DNA of 64,000 bases from Chimaeribacter californicus. Its GTDB lineage: Bacteria; Pseudomonadota; Gammaproteobacteria; Enterobacterales; Enterobacteriaceae. The notes below the pieces were generated by a model. It had not been told where the DNA came from. It saw only the letters and a list, made by a program, of their open reading frames with translations, and made no database searches. Where the stretch lies: contig NZ_PJZF01000010.1 in assembly GCF_002858675.1 (NCBI RefSeq), forward strand, positions 62,001-126,000, read 5' to 3'. The position numbers and the translations under genes are program-made. Each line of letters opens with the position of its first letter. Positions within the stretch are counted from its first letter, which is position 1. This document shows, piece after piece, positions 39,677 to 48,133 of the stretch.

Positions 39677-39708
39677 CGCCTGAAATCAGGCGGGTGGCGG
39701 CCCGCCTG
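39677..39708. other. Alternative hairpins between yhgN and the adhesin gene
   Basis: CGCCTGA (39677-39683) can pair with TCAGGCG (39686-39692), while the overlapping CAGGCGGG (39687-39694) can pair with CCCGCCTG (39701-39708). The two are mutually exclusive, and no T-run follows. They probably end the two converging transcripts. Confidence 0.4.
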
Positions 39709-39729
39709 GTTCCCGCAGCAATACTCCCC

Positions 39730-40737
39730 TTAGCGGTAAGTCATCTCAAAGGTGGCGGTGGCGTTGGCCTCGCCGGGTTCTAACGCACTCTCCAGCCGGA
39801 TGTAGCGCGCCTGAAACGGCAGCGACAGCGCCCCGGCAGGTACCGCCTTCTGCATCGCGTACTCCTTGCCGAATTGCAGCGGCGTGCTGCTGTTGGCCTG
39901 AAGAATCTGCACCCCTACCCCTTTGGCACTGCCCGCCTCCCCGGTGTTATCCAGCTGCAGCGTATCCGGCCGCCCGCTGACGATGGGGCCGGTATAGGTG
40001 ATATTCACGTTGGTGCCCGCATCACACAGCAACCCCACAGTGAAATTCACCGGCGTGGAGGTTTTCCCCGGCTGATCCAGCAGGGTCGCGGGGGTATCCC
40101 CCAGCGGCACCTGAATGTTGCCGGTCTGTATCTCGCAGGCGTTGGCGATGACATGGATAGTGGGCGTAGAGAATTGCAGGCGGGTCGCCGGCAGGTCGTC
40201 ATACCACAACCCGGCGGTAAAACGGCTGAGATCCAGCGTGCCGTCTTCCACCGGGCCGGTCACCACCAGCTGGATACGGTAGTTAGCGGAAGGAAGATAC
40301 CCCGTGGTAGGCGCATTACTGCTGCCCATATGCTTAGGCAACAGGGCGCTGCGATCGCTTATCACATAGCGGGCGTCATTGCCGCTCCAGCCGCGTATGC
40401 CGATGCCGGGAATATTGGTTTTATAGACGTGGCGGCTTCCCGACACCTCCTCGGCGGCGGTGATGATGTCGTAACCCACCCAGGTATTGAAGGTGGCCGT
40501 ACAGGTAATGTCTGTGCGCCCGTTGGCGGCATCCCAGGTACCGATGACGGTATCTACCGGCGCACCCTGCTGCACCTTGATGTCGGCAGGCAGCGTCATC
40601 ATGGCGGTGGTGGTCGTGGCTCCGTTGGCGAAATAGCAGGCCCCGGCCACGCTGTTGTGGGCGGCCAGCAGACCGGTGAGTGCCAGTAACCCTGAGCAGA
40701 CAGACTTACGGCGGAAAAGCGTTTTTAGCATCAACAT
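39730..40737 (-). CDS. Fimbrial tip adhesin (FimH-like two-domain protein)
   Basis: Predicted tip adhesin, 335 residues. A signal peptide ends near SVAGACYF. The N-terminal putative receptor-binding domain (to about residue 180) has Cys pairs (ACYFANG, ITCTATF). The C-terminal pilin domain has NACEIQTG and LLCDAGTN and ends in a typical alternating hydrophobic strand (ATATFEMTYR) for donor-strand exchange. The ATG at 40737 has AGAGAG 5 bases upstream and lies 13 bases after the usher stop; longer in-frame starts would overlap the usher. The binding domain is divergent, so the receptor cannot be predicted. Last gene of the fimbrial operon. Confidence 0.82.
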   Translation of the reverse strand: MLMLKTLFRRKSVCSGLLALTGLLAAHNSVAGACYFANGATTTTAMMTLPADIKVQQGAPVDTVIGTWDAANGRTDITCTATFNTWVGYDIITAAEEVSGSRHVYKTNIPGIGIRGWSGNDARYVISDRSALLPKHMGSSNAPTTGYLPSANYRIQLVVTGPVEDGTLDLSRFTAGLWYDDLPATRLQFSTPTIHVIANACEIQTGNIQVPLGDTPATLLDQPGKTSTPVNFTVGLLCDAGTNVNITYTGPIVSGRPDTLQLDNTGEAGSAKGVGVQILQANSSTPLQFGKEYAMQKAVPAGALSLPFQARYIRLESALEPGEANATATFEMTYR

Positions 40738-40750
40738 CGGTTCTCTCTGG

Positions 40751-43258
40751 TTAACGGCAGGTCGCCGTTTGCCGCACCACGGCGGCCGATCCTTTGACAT
40801 CCGCCGGCGGGGTGAGGATGGCGCGGCACTGTTCATTCGCTTCGTCGCCCCACTTCACCCGCAGCGCGGTGCGGTGGTTGATGCCGCTGAGGTACACCTC
40901 CCCGTCTTCACCCACAATACCGGTTTGCCCGGTGGTGGTGCTGACGGCGGCGATAGCGCCGAACGGCACCGGCTTACTGCCGTAACGCAGGGCCACCAGC
41001 ATCCGGCTGCCGATGCGGGTATCAAAATCAGCCAGCACTACCGCCCCTTTGCTGGGGATCACCGTCTGCACCGGCTCGGGAATATCAATGCCGTGTTGAC
41101 CCTGGGTATTCAGCGCGATGCGGTTTTTCCGGTAACCGGTCAGGTTCGGCACCACGGCGTAACCGCGGCGGTCGGTATAAAGGCCCATGTTGCTCTCCAC
41201 TTTCACCCCGGCCGCCCCCGGCGCACGCACCAGCGCCACGGTTTCCGGCAGGGATTGCGCCAGCGTCACGCCATAGGGGTGCACCACCAGCCCGCCTTGC
41301 AGGCTGTAATTCACCTGCCGGTTATCCGGTGATGTGTTGTAGCCCAGGCTGGCGACCCCGCGCGATCCGCGATAAGTGGCCGTGGCGCTGCTGCTGGTGC
41401 TGCCGTCATCCGGCGTGACGCTCTGCTGGAGGTTGTAATTCAGGTTGTCATCTGCCAGCGCGGTGCCGCTGATGCCCAACTGGTGGGTGGCCTTGCCGCC
41501 CAGCGTGCGGTTAAGGTTGTAATTGGCCCAGGCGTTGTGCAGCCATTTATCCAGCGGTACGCTGAGGGTGAAGGCGATCTGCTTGTCCACCGCCTCGCCG
41601 GGGGTCTGGGTCTGGGTGTAGTTCAACGAATAGCGCACCTGTTCAACCGACGAGTTAACGCCGAGGCTGATATTGCGTTCATGCCCCTCCATGTCCCAGT
41701 AGTCCTGCTGATAGCCGGAGGCATACAGCGATCCCCACTTGCCCAGCGGCTGGTTGATGGTGAGCTGAAGGCGGCTGCGGCGGGTATTGCTGTCGCGGTA
41801 GGCGTAGATGCCCTCCTCCGCGTAGCCTGTCCGCCGGTCGGTGGCCTCTTCAAAGGTGTAAAACCCGGCGGTGGCGTAGCGGTAACTTGCCAGCGTCAGG
41901 GTGGTCTGGGTCGCACCCAGGTTTTTGGCATACTGCGTGCGGTAAGCGGTGCCGCGATAGTCGCCGTTGCCGTCATCCAAATCGCTGGCGGCGGCGGTAG
42001 CGTCCAGCGAGAGCGACCCCAGTGAATGCAGGTCGATCCCCAGCCCCAGCGCTGCCGCATGGTAAAACGCCGCCCCCTGCGCGCCGCCGTACAGCGTCAC
42101 GCCATACGGCAGGCCGTAAATCAGCGTTGCCTGGGCCACGTCCGGCGTGGCGTCGTTGTCTTCACTGCGGTAGCGCCCCCCGGCCAGGCTATATTTCAGC
42201 GCACCCTGGCGCTGCATGATCGGCACCGAGGCGCTGGCCTGAATGAAACGGTGCTCGCTGCCGTCCGCCTCGGTCACGGTGACATCCAGATCGCTGCCCG
42301 AGGCGACCTGGTTAAGATCGTTGATTTCAAACGGCCCCGGCGCGACGTAGGTCTGGTAAATCACATACCCGTTCTGCTTCACCGTGACTTTGGCGTCACT
42401 CTGCGCAATGCCATGTATGGAGGGCGCAAACCCCTGCTCGCTGAACGGCAGCATATCGGTATCGGTTTCCAGCTTTAGTCCGGTCAGCGGCAGGCTGTCA
42501 AACACCTCCCCGGCGGTGTTGGTTTCGCCCAGCACCAGCTGGCTCCGCCAGGGTTTGATGTCCCGTTGCAGATAGGTATAGCGCGACTGCGTGCCTTCAT
42601 CGCTGCTGTGGCCGGAGGCATGGCGCAGCCGCCACGCGCCGACGTTCAGCCCGGCGTTCAGGTCAAGGTAATGGTTTTCGGTGTCGTCGCCCTGAGCATG
42701 GTGCTCGCGCGCGCCGCTGTAGTAGTAATTGAGCAGCAAGGCCGGCAGCCCGTCGTCCCACTGGGACGGGTCAATGTAGTCCCTGGCGTGCTGGTCCAGC
42801 GCCACCTGCGGGATGCGGATGTCGAGCCGTTGCGAATCCGGCTGGAATTCGTAGCGCGCATCAGGGATATAGCCGGCCAGATCGCCCAGCACCTGCGTAT
42901 CCGCCATTTTTTTTAACGCCGGTACCGCCTCCACCTTTACGCCGAAGGTATGCAGCTCTGCACGGGTAAACTGCGGAACCAACGCCTGTTTATCCGCCGA
43001 CAGATCATACTGGACGTTAAGCTGGCCGTAATACTCATTATTGACATACACCGCCGTGAGATACCGGCCGGGCATCAGGGCATTATTATGGATAAATTGC
43101 GTAAGCTTCGCGGTATTTTCCAGCGGCGAATTAAATTCCAGCGCATTCAGGTTAAATTCCTCGCTGGCAAAAAGCGCGGGCGCGGCAAATAACAGAAAAA
43201 TAAACAGCGGGGCGTGTGGAAAGCGCCTTAATAAGGTTAAGGTTATCGATGTCATCAT
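40751..43258 (-). CDS. Fimbrial outer-membrane usher protein (FimD-like)
   Basis: Outer-membrane assembly platform that secretes and polymerises pilus subunits. 835 residues. A signal peptide (to about ALFASEEF) precedes the N-terminal chaperone-binding domain (FNLNALEFN), a long beta-barrel with the plug domain in the middle (YVAPGPFEINDLNQVASGSDL is the usher signature region), and C-terminal domains ending in a Cys-containing tail (ATCR). Two adjacent ATGs (43258, 43255) are possible. It lies 31 bases after the chaperone gene. Complete, with no frameshift seen. Confidence 0.93.
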   Translation of the reverse strand: MMTSITLTLLRRFPHAPLFIFLLFAAPALFASEEFNLNALEFNSPLENTAKLTQFIHNNALMPGRYLTAVYVNNEYYGQLNVQYDLSADKQALVPQFTRAELHTFGVKVEAVPALKKMADTQVLGDLAGYIPDARYEFQPDSQRLDIRIPQVALDQHARDYIDPSQWDDGLPALLLNYYYSGAREHHAQGDDTENHYLDLNAGLNVGAWRLRHASGHSSDEGTQSRYTYLQRDIKPWRSQLVLGETNTAGEVFDSLPLTGLKLETDTDMLPFSEQGFAPSIHGIAQSDAKVTVKQNGYVIYQTYVAPGPFEINDLNQVASGSDLDVTVTEADGSEHRFIQASASVPIMQRQGALKYSLAGGRYRSEDNDATPDVAQATLIYGLPYGVTLYGGAQGAAFYHAAALGLGIDLHSLGSLSLDATAAASDLDDGNGDYRGTAYRTQYAKNLGATQTTLTLASYRYATAGFYTFEEATDRRTGYAEEGIYAYRDSNTRRSRLQLTINQPLGKWGSLYASGYQQDYWDMEGHERNISLGVNSSVEQVRYSLNYTQTQTPGEAVDKQIAFTLSVPLDKWLHNAWANYNLNRTLGGKATHQLGISGTALADDNLNYNLQQSVTPDDGSTSSSATATYRGSRGVASLGYNTSPDNRQVNYSLQGGLVVHPYGVTLAQSLPETVALVRAPGAAGVKVESNMGLYTDRRGYAVVPNLTGYRKNRIALNTQGQHGIDIPEPVQTVIPSKGAVVLADFDTRIGSRMLVALRYGSKPVPFGAIAAVSTTTGQTGIVGEDGEVYLSGINHRTALRVKWGDEANEQCRAILTPPADVKGSAAVVRQTATCR

Positions 43259-43289
43259 GATATTCCGCGTTCGTTATCCCCAGAATAAA

Positions 43290-44006
43290 TTATGATGATT
43301 CTGCGCTCAGGGGTTTGGTGCTGTTGCCATAATCAGTAATCGCTGACCATTTCACCGTGCCGCGGGCGTTGCCCGGTATGGAATAGGTATTTTCGCTGAA
43401 CGGCGCAATCATCATCGACACCGCCGGCAGGCTATTTTGCGGCGGCGCAACGTTAATACCGCCCACGGAGAGATCCTGGAGCGTGATGTAAAAGGGCGTC
43501 GGGTTGGCTACCCGCAATGTATTTTGCTGCCGGGTAAAGGTCAGTTTTTTATACGCTTCCTGCGCGCTTTTATTGGTCAGTGACGCAGGGCGGTAAAAGA
43601 GTTTGATGCGGGTTTTTGCCGCAATCTGTAATTTGCTTTTGTCTTTTAATTCATCCGGCGTCGCGGCAATGGATTTAATATTCGCCCAGAATACCGATTC
43701 CCGATCCTGCGGCAAGCCGGCAGCCGAACCGGTATAGATAAAATGCAGCAGCATTTCACGCTGCGCCCCCAGCTTAAACAGCGGCGGGGTCACAATAAAA
43801 TCGGGTTTGCCTTGATCGTCAAGGTGACTGACCCAGGACTGCACCAGGTGGCTGCTCTCACGATCGTTATTTTTAACCGGCAGCTGCACTTCCTGTTGAT
43901 CGGCATTATAGATAACGCGGGTTGCGCCCACGACCACCCCGGCGCTTGCCGCGCCTGATACGGCCAGCATCAGCGGCAGTAATAACGCGATTAATCGGGT
44001 TTTCAT
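43290..44006 (-). CDS. Periplasmic fimbrial chaperone (FimC/PapD-like)
   Basis: Two-domain immunoglobulin-like chaperone that caps subunits by donating its G1 strand. 238 residues with a signal peptide ending near SAGVVVG. The family features are ATRVIYNADQQEVQLPVKN at the N-terminus (with the conserved Arg), the RESVFWANIKSI-type motif and KLFYRPASL. It lies 58 bases after the major subunit gene, with a strong hairpin between them. Confidence 0.93.
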   Translation of the reverse strand: MKTRLIALLLPLMLAVSGAASAGVVVGATRVIYNADQQEVQLPVKNNDRESSHLVQSWVSHLDDQGKPDFIVTPPLFKLGAQREMLLHFIYTGSAAGLPQDRESVFWANIKSIAATPDELKDKSKLQIAAKTRIKLFYRPASLTNKSAQEAYKKLTFTRQQNTLRVANPTPFYITLQDLSVGGINVAPPQNSLPAVSMMIAPFSENTYSIPGNARGTVKWSAITDYGNSTKPLSAESS

Positions 44007-44030
44007 TATGCTTACTCACAGTGAAGCGAA

Positions 44031-44052
44031 AGCAGGGGGACGCCCCCCTGCT
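44031..44052 (-). terminator. Attenuator hairpin between major pilin and chaperone genes
   Basis: Arms AGCAGGGGG (44031-44039) and CCCCCTGCT (44044-44052) form a 9-bp stem with a 4-base loop, followed on the minus strand by TTCGCTT. It may stabilise the pilin message and reduce read-through, giving excess major subunit. Confidence 0.6.
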
Positions 44053-44064
44053 CCGGCGGGTTAA

Positions 44065-44610
44065 TCAAGGGTAATAAATCGTGAAATCCGCAGCGGCGGT
44101 AAAATCACCATTGGTCATGTCGCGGGTATTTTTGGTGGAAATTAATTTCGCGGTATACGAGAAAGTAGAATCCCCGGTGGCTGCCAATGTTTTATTGTGG
44201 TTTGCATCGATTGAGGCGTCGAATTTCACTTTATCGGTGCTGCCTTTATGATAAACCACCACCCCAACGCCTTTACCGGCGCTGCTTTCATCCACCGCCA
44301 GCGTGGTATCCGCGCCGTCCGTCGGGCCATTGAACCCGATATTAACGCTGGTATCCGTCGGGCAATTTTTCAGGACAATATCAAAGTCACGGCTTTCATT
44401 ACCTTCAACGCCGATTTGGTCATTAAAGGTATTGGCCCCCACGCTGCTGAATGCCGGCACATTGGTGACGGTATTTGCGGCGTCGACTTCACAGGGCGGC
44501 GCGATAATTTTCCCGGAGAAATTCACTTTCCCCGTATTGGCGGCGTACCCTGTTGATGCCATGCAAAGCGCGGCAAATGTTACGCTGGTTAATAGCGTTA
44601 TTTTTTTCAT
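44065..44610 (-). CDS. Major fimbrial subunit (FimA-like pilin)
   Basis: Structural pilin, 181 residues. Signal peptide of about 23 residues ends near GYAANTG. The conserved pair of Cys is in APPCEVDA and LKNCPTD; the C-terminal strand DFTIYYP resembles the beta-zipper end of type 1-like pilins. First gene of a four-gene operon (pilin, chaperone, usher, adhesin). It and its upstream region are visibly more AT-rich than the flanking backbone, which fits horizontal acquisition. No invertible element or recombinase gene is seen next to it, so fim-type phase switching is not indicated. Confidence 0.9.
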   Translation of the reverse strand: MKKITLLTSVTFAALCMASTGYAANTGKVNFSGKIIAPPCEVDAANTVTNVPAFSSVGANTFNDQIGVEGNESRDFDIVLKNCPTDTSVNIGFNGPTDGADTTLAVDESSAGKGVGVVVYHKGSTDKVKFDASIDANHNKTLAATGDSTFSYTAKLISTKNTRDMTNGDFTAAADFTIYYP

Positions 44611-44848
44611 ATGGACTTCCCTGGTGTGTAAGTTTCAATGCTTATGGTTAGCGTGTTAACGGGATCAGGAATATATTTAGATTACGCGCAGAAAGCAAAC
44701 AGGGTCATTTCTTTATAGCAAGGCATTAACAGACGGGAATCAATTATATACAAGGTTATTTATTACCAGTTAAATCAAGTTTAACGATATTTAAAATATC
44801 ATTGTTAATGATATACAAAGCTAATGATCAAATGGGTTTATTCAGATG
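44611..44848 (-). promoter_or_regulatory. AT-rich upstream region of the fimbrial operon
   Basis: About 240 bases rich in A/T tracts between the pilin start and the gntT terminator; presumably the fimbrial promoter and a likely H-NS target by composition. No specific promoter or inverted repeat was assigned. Confidence 0.4.
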
Positions 44849-44874
44849 TAAAAAAAGCGGGCAAATGCCCGCTT
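44849..44874 (-). terminator. Terminator of gntT
   Basis: AAGCGGGC (44855-44862), AAAT loop, GCCCGCTT (44867-44874). On the minus strand it is followed by a T7 run. It lies 31 bases after the gntT stop. Confidence 0.9.
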
Positions 44875-44905
44875 TTCCCGTTGTGTTTTTTATCTTACCC
44901 CTGCG

Positions 44906-46222
44906 TTACACCACCATCGACAGCAGCAGGCAGCCGCCCAGCCCGCACAGGGAGATAATGGTCTCCAGCACTGACCAGGATTTCATCGTCTCGACAATCG
45001 TCAGGTTGAAGTACTCCTTGAACAGCCAGAAGCCCGGGTCATTCACGTGGGAGAAGATGACGCTGCCGGAGCCGACGGCGATCACCATCAGTTCCGGGCT
45101 GACGCCGGTAGTGGCGATCAACGGTGCGGCAATGCCCCCGGCGGTAATCGCCGCCACGGTGGCAGAACCCAGCGCGATGCGCAGCACTGCCGCAATTGAC
45201 CACGCCATCACCAGCGGTGACACGTTGGTGCCGGTCATCATCGCGGCGATGTATTTGTCCACGCCGCTCTCTACCAGCACCTGTTTGAACGCCCCGCCGC
45301 CGCCGATAATCAGCAACATCATGGCGATCAGTTTGATGGAGTCGGTGAGGGTCTGCATCACATCCTCCATCGGGCGGCCACGGTTCAGGCCAAAGGTGAA
45401 GATACCGATCAGCACGGCGATAAGCGTCGCCATTACCGGGTCACCAAAGAACTCCGCATACGGCAGCAGCGCGTGGCCCTTCGGCAGCACCATCTCCGCC
45501 ACGGCGCGCGCCGCCATCAGGATCACCGGCACCAGCGAGGTCGCGACACTGACGCCAAAACTCGGCATCTCCGCTTCGGTAAACTCTTTCGGGTTGTACA
45601 TCCCCTGCGGGACCGGCTTGTCGATGCCTTTCAGGAAGCGGGCATAGACCGGCCCGGCCAGGATCACGGTCGGGATGCCGAGCAGCGCACCGTAGAGCAG
45701 GGTTTTGCCCATGTCCGCGTGGAACAGGGTGGCAATCGCCGTCGGGCCGGGGTGCGGCGGCAGGAAGCCGTGGGTCACGGAGAGCGCGGCGGCCATCGGC
45801 ACGCCGACATACAGCAGCGGAATGCGCGCTGACGCCGCGATGGTAAACACCAGCGGCAGCAGCAGCACAAAGCCCACTTCGTAGAACAGCGCGAAGCCGA
45901 CGGTGAAGCCGGTGAGCACCACCGCCCACTGGATGTAGTCACGGCCAAACTTGTTGATTAAGGTGGTGGCGATGCGCTGCGCGCCGCCGCAATCGGCCAG
46001 CAATTTCCCGAGCATGGCACCGAAGCCCATGATCAGCGCCAGGCTGCCGAGCGTGCCGCCCACCCCGGTTTTAATCGCGGTGATCACTTTATCCACCGGC
46101 ATGCCCTGCATGATGCCCACCGCCAGTGCGACCAGGATCAGCGAGATAAAGCCGTTTAATTTCAGTTTGATCATTAATATCAGCAACAGGACGACGCCAA
46201 TCGCGACGATGACTAAGGGCAT
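44906..46222 (-). CDS. gntT: High-affinity gluconate transporter GntT
   Basis: Proton symporter of the GntP family bringing gluconate across the inner membrane. 438 residues, multi-spanning. The sequence follows E. coli GntT rather than GntU across its length, e.g. MPLVIVAIGV at the start, FALFYEVGFVLLLPLVFTIA, SVTHGFLPPHPGPTAIATLF and SGSVIFSHVNDPGFWLFKEY. The ATG at 46222 is chosen because homologues begin MPLVIV. It is divergent from gntK and occupies the position that the low-affinity gntU has in E. coli. A perfect CRP site and a long operator-like palindrome lie between the two genes. Confidence 0.93.
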   Translation of the reverse strand: MPLVIVAIGVVLLLILMIKLKLNGFISLILVALAVGIMQGMPVDKVITAIKTGVGGTLGSLALIMGFGAMLGKLLADCGGAQRIATTLINKFGRDYIQWAVVLTGFTVGFALFYEVGFVLLLPLVFTIAASARIPLLYVGVPMAAALSVTHGFLPPHPGPTAIATLFHADMGKTLLYGALLGIPTVILAGPVYARFLKGIDKPVPQGMYNPKEFTEAEMPSFGVSVATSLVPVILMAARAVAEMVLPKGHALLPYAEFFGDPVMATLIAVLIGIFTFGLNRGRPMEDVMQTLTDSIKLIAMMLLIIGGGGAFKQVLVESGVDKYIAAMMTGTNVSPLVMAWSIAAVLRIALGSATVAAITAGGIAAPLIATTGVSPELMVIAVGSGSVIFSHVNDPGFWLFKEYFNLTIVETMKSWSVLETIISLCGLGGCLLLSMVV

Positions 46223-46390
46223 AATGTTTTCCACCTTTTTACCGCATTCTCCCCGCATTACGGGGCGCGTTCGTTTTCAGTAAGACGTTTGCCGGCGAGG
46301 CGAAACGGTGCAGGGTTCAGTACACGGGTTACGCGTAAATAATCGTTTCTTTCTGTTATGTAAATGTGAAAAGAGGAGAGTGTTCTATCC

Positions 46391-46406
46391 TGTGATAGTA
46401 GTCACA
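46391..46406. promoter_or_regulatory. Consensus CRP site between gntT and gntK
   Basis: TGTGATAGTAGTCACA matches the TGTGA-N6-TCACA consensus in all ten key bases. It lies between the divergent gntT and gntK genes. Confidence 0.85.
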
Positions 46407-46414
46407 TCTCCCCT

Positions 46415-46442
46415 TGTTACCGGTATCATGATACCGGTAACA
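46415..46442. promoter_or_regulatory. 28-bp perfect palindrome, candidate double GntR operator
   Basis: TGTTACCGGTATCA (46415-46428) is followed directly by its exact reverse complement TGATACCGGTAACA (46429-46442). Each half differs by one base from the GntR operator core TGTTACCGGTAACA, so this looks like two operators placed head to head. A possible gntK -10 (TAAGAT, 46446-46451) follows at once. Confidence 0.75.
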
Positions 46443-46503
46443 TGCTAAGATACGGAACCCGAGTCACTGGCGAAATTCGCATTTTGAGATAGAGATCAAA
46501 CTT

Positions 46504-47022
46504 ATGGCAGGACATAGCATTATCCTGATGGGCGTTTCAGGCAGCGGTAAGACCACCGTCGGCGCCCGCGTTGCCGGCCTCATCAAGGCCAAATTCATCG
46601 ATGGCGACGATCTGCACCCGCGCGCCAACATCGACAAAATGGGCAGCGGCACGCCGCTGAATGATGAGGACCGCGCGCCCTGGCTGGTTCGCCTGAGCGA
46701 TGCCGCCTACAGCCTGGCCCATAAAAATGAGAACGGCATTATCGTCTGCTCCGCCCTGAAGCGCCGCTACCGCGATGCGCTGCGCGAAGGCAATGACAAG
46801 ATGGTGTTTCTCTATCTCAAAGGCAGCTATGACGTCATTCTGCAACGCATGAAGGCGCGCAGCGGCCACTTTATGCCGACCGACCTGCTGAAAACGCAGT
46901 TCGCTGCGCTGGAAGAGCCGGGCGCGGATGAGAAAGATGTGCTGTTTGTGGATATCGACGGGGCGGATATTGAGGAAGTGGTGCGCCGCTGCGTTGAGGC
47001 GCTGAAAGATTACCAGCGTTAA
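46504..47022 (+). CDS. gntK: Gluconokinase GntK
   Basis: ATP-dependent kinase converting gluconate to 6-phosphogluconate. 172 residues. P-loop GVSGSGKTT at residues 10-18; FIDGDDLHPRANIDKM and CSALKRRYRDALR are the family substrate motifs; GHFMPTDLLKTQFAALE forms the lid. Single gene convergent with gntR and divergent from gntT; in E. coli gntR, gntK and gntU lie on one strand. Confidence 0.95.
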   Translation: MAGHSIILMGVSGSGKTTVGARVAGLIKAKFIDGDDLHPRANIDKMGSGTPLNDEDRAPWLVRLSDAAYSLAHKNENGIIVCSALKRRYRDALREGNDKMVFLYLKGSYDVILQRMKARSGHFMPTDLLKTQFAALEEPGADEKDVLFVDIDGADIEEVVRRCVEALKDYQR

Positions 47023-47059
47023 TACACCGATCAGCGCTGGCCCGCCCCCGCCGGGCGGG

Positions 47060-48055
47060 TCAGATGCTGCCGCCCGGTGAGAGCGTAAAGCCGACGTCGA
47101 TCATCCGCGGCGTCACGCTTTCACCGCGCAAGCGCGCCAGCAAACGTTCTGCCCCGATCTGCCCCATCTTCTCACGCGGCGTCAGCACGCTGGCCAGCCG
47201 CGGCTCCATTGACTGGCCGATGTCATGGCCGTGGAACCCCGCCACCGCCATATCCTGCGGGATGCGCAACCCCTGCCGCTGGCACTCAAACACCGCGCCG
47301 ACCGCCAGATCGTCATTGGTACAGAAGATGCTGTCGATGTCCGGGTACTGCTGCTGTGCCTGGCGCAACAGCTCGCCACCGGCCGAGTAAGATGACGAAC
47401 GCGACGTCATCACGCTGGCGGGCTGTAACCCCGACTCACGCATCGCCTGCTCATAGCCCTGGAATTTGATCAGCGTCCGCTCATCCTGCCGCGCACCGAA
47501 ATAGACCACGTGACGGTGGCCGCGGGCGATGATCTGCTGCGTCATCTGGCGCGCCGCCTCAAAGTTATTGAACCCCACCGCCAGATCCAGACAGGGCGAC
47601 ACGCAATCCATCAGCTCGACCACCGGAATGCCCGCCACCTCAATCATCTTCAGCGTGCGTGGCGTGTGCTGGCGCTCCGAGAGGATCAGCCCGTCGATAT
47701 TGTAAGAGAGCAGCGAGGTCAGCCGCTGTTCTTCACGCTGCTGATGGTAACCGTAGTGCGCCAGCATGGTCTGGTAGCCGTGCGCATCCGTTACGCTCTC
47801 AATCCCGCGCAACACTTCGGCAAACACCTGGTTGGTCAGGGAGGGCAGTAACACGCCGATGGCGCGGCTTTTGGCGTTGGAGAGAATATCCGGCGCGCGG
47901 TTGGGAATGTAGCCCAGCTCATCCAGCGCGGCCGAGATTTTTGCCTGTAATACCTCAGAAACCTGTTCCGGGTTACGCAGGAAACGGCTCACCGTCATTT
48001 TGGTGACGCCGACGCGGTCGGCAACATCCTGAAGCACTGGCCTTTTTTTCTTCAT
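47060..48055 (-). CDS. gntR: Gluconate repressor GntR (LacI family)
   Basis: Repressor of gluconate uptake and phosphorylation genes, released by gluconate. 331 residues. N-terminal helix-turn-helix VLQDVADRVGVTKMTVSRFL, hinge LDELGYIPNRAPDILSN, then the sensor domain ending GFTLSPGGSI, all nearly as in E. coli GntR. The ATG at 48055 (MKKKRPVLQ) is conserved; a TTG two codons earlier is not needed. Transcribed toward gntK. The palindrome between gntT and gntK is its likely operator. Confidence 0.94.
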   Translation of the reverse strand: MKKKRPVLQDVADRVGVTKMTVSRFLRNPEQVSEVLQAKISAALDELGYIPNRAPDILSNAKSRAIGVLLPSLTNQVFAEVLRGIESVTDAHGYQTMLAHYGYHQQREEQRLTSLLSYNIDGLILSERQHTPRTLKMIEVAGIPVVELMDCVSPCLDLAVGFNNFEAARQMTQQIIARGHRHVVYFGARQDERTLIKFQGYEQAMRESGLQPASVMTSRSSSYSAGGELLRQAQQQYPDIDSIFCTNDDLAVGAVFECQRQGLRIPQDMAVAGFHGHDIGQSMEPRLASVLTPREKMGQIGAERLLARLRGESVTPRMIDVGFTLSPGGSI

Positions 48056-48097
48056 TATCAACGCGCTAAGAAAGGGTGAGCGGGGCGTTAGTGTAGC

Positions 48098-48131
48098 AAA
48101 AAAAATGCCCCGGTGATATTGCGCGCCGGGC
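48098..48131 (-). terminator. Terminator of the beta-glucoside PTS operon
   Basis: GCCCCGG (48107-48113) pairs imperfectly with CCGGGC (48126-48131); on the minus strand it is followed by a run of eight T. It lies just after the second LacI gene stop. Confidence 0.55.
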
Positions 48132-48133
48132 GC

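Noticed and set aside
44611-44905. fim-type invertible switch upstream of the pilin gene
   Set aside because: No flanking inverted repeats were seen and no FimB/FimE-like recombinase gene is nearby.
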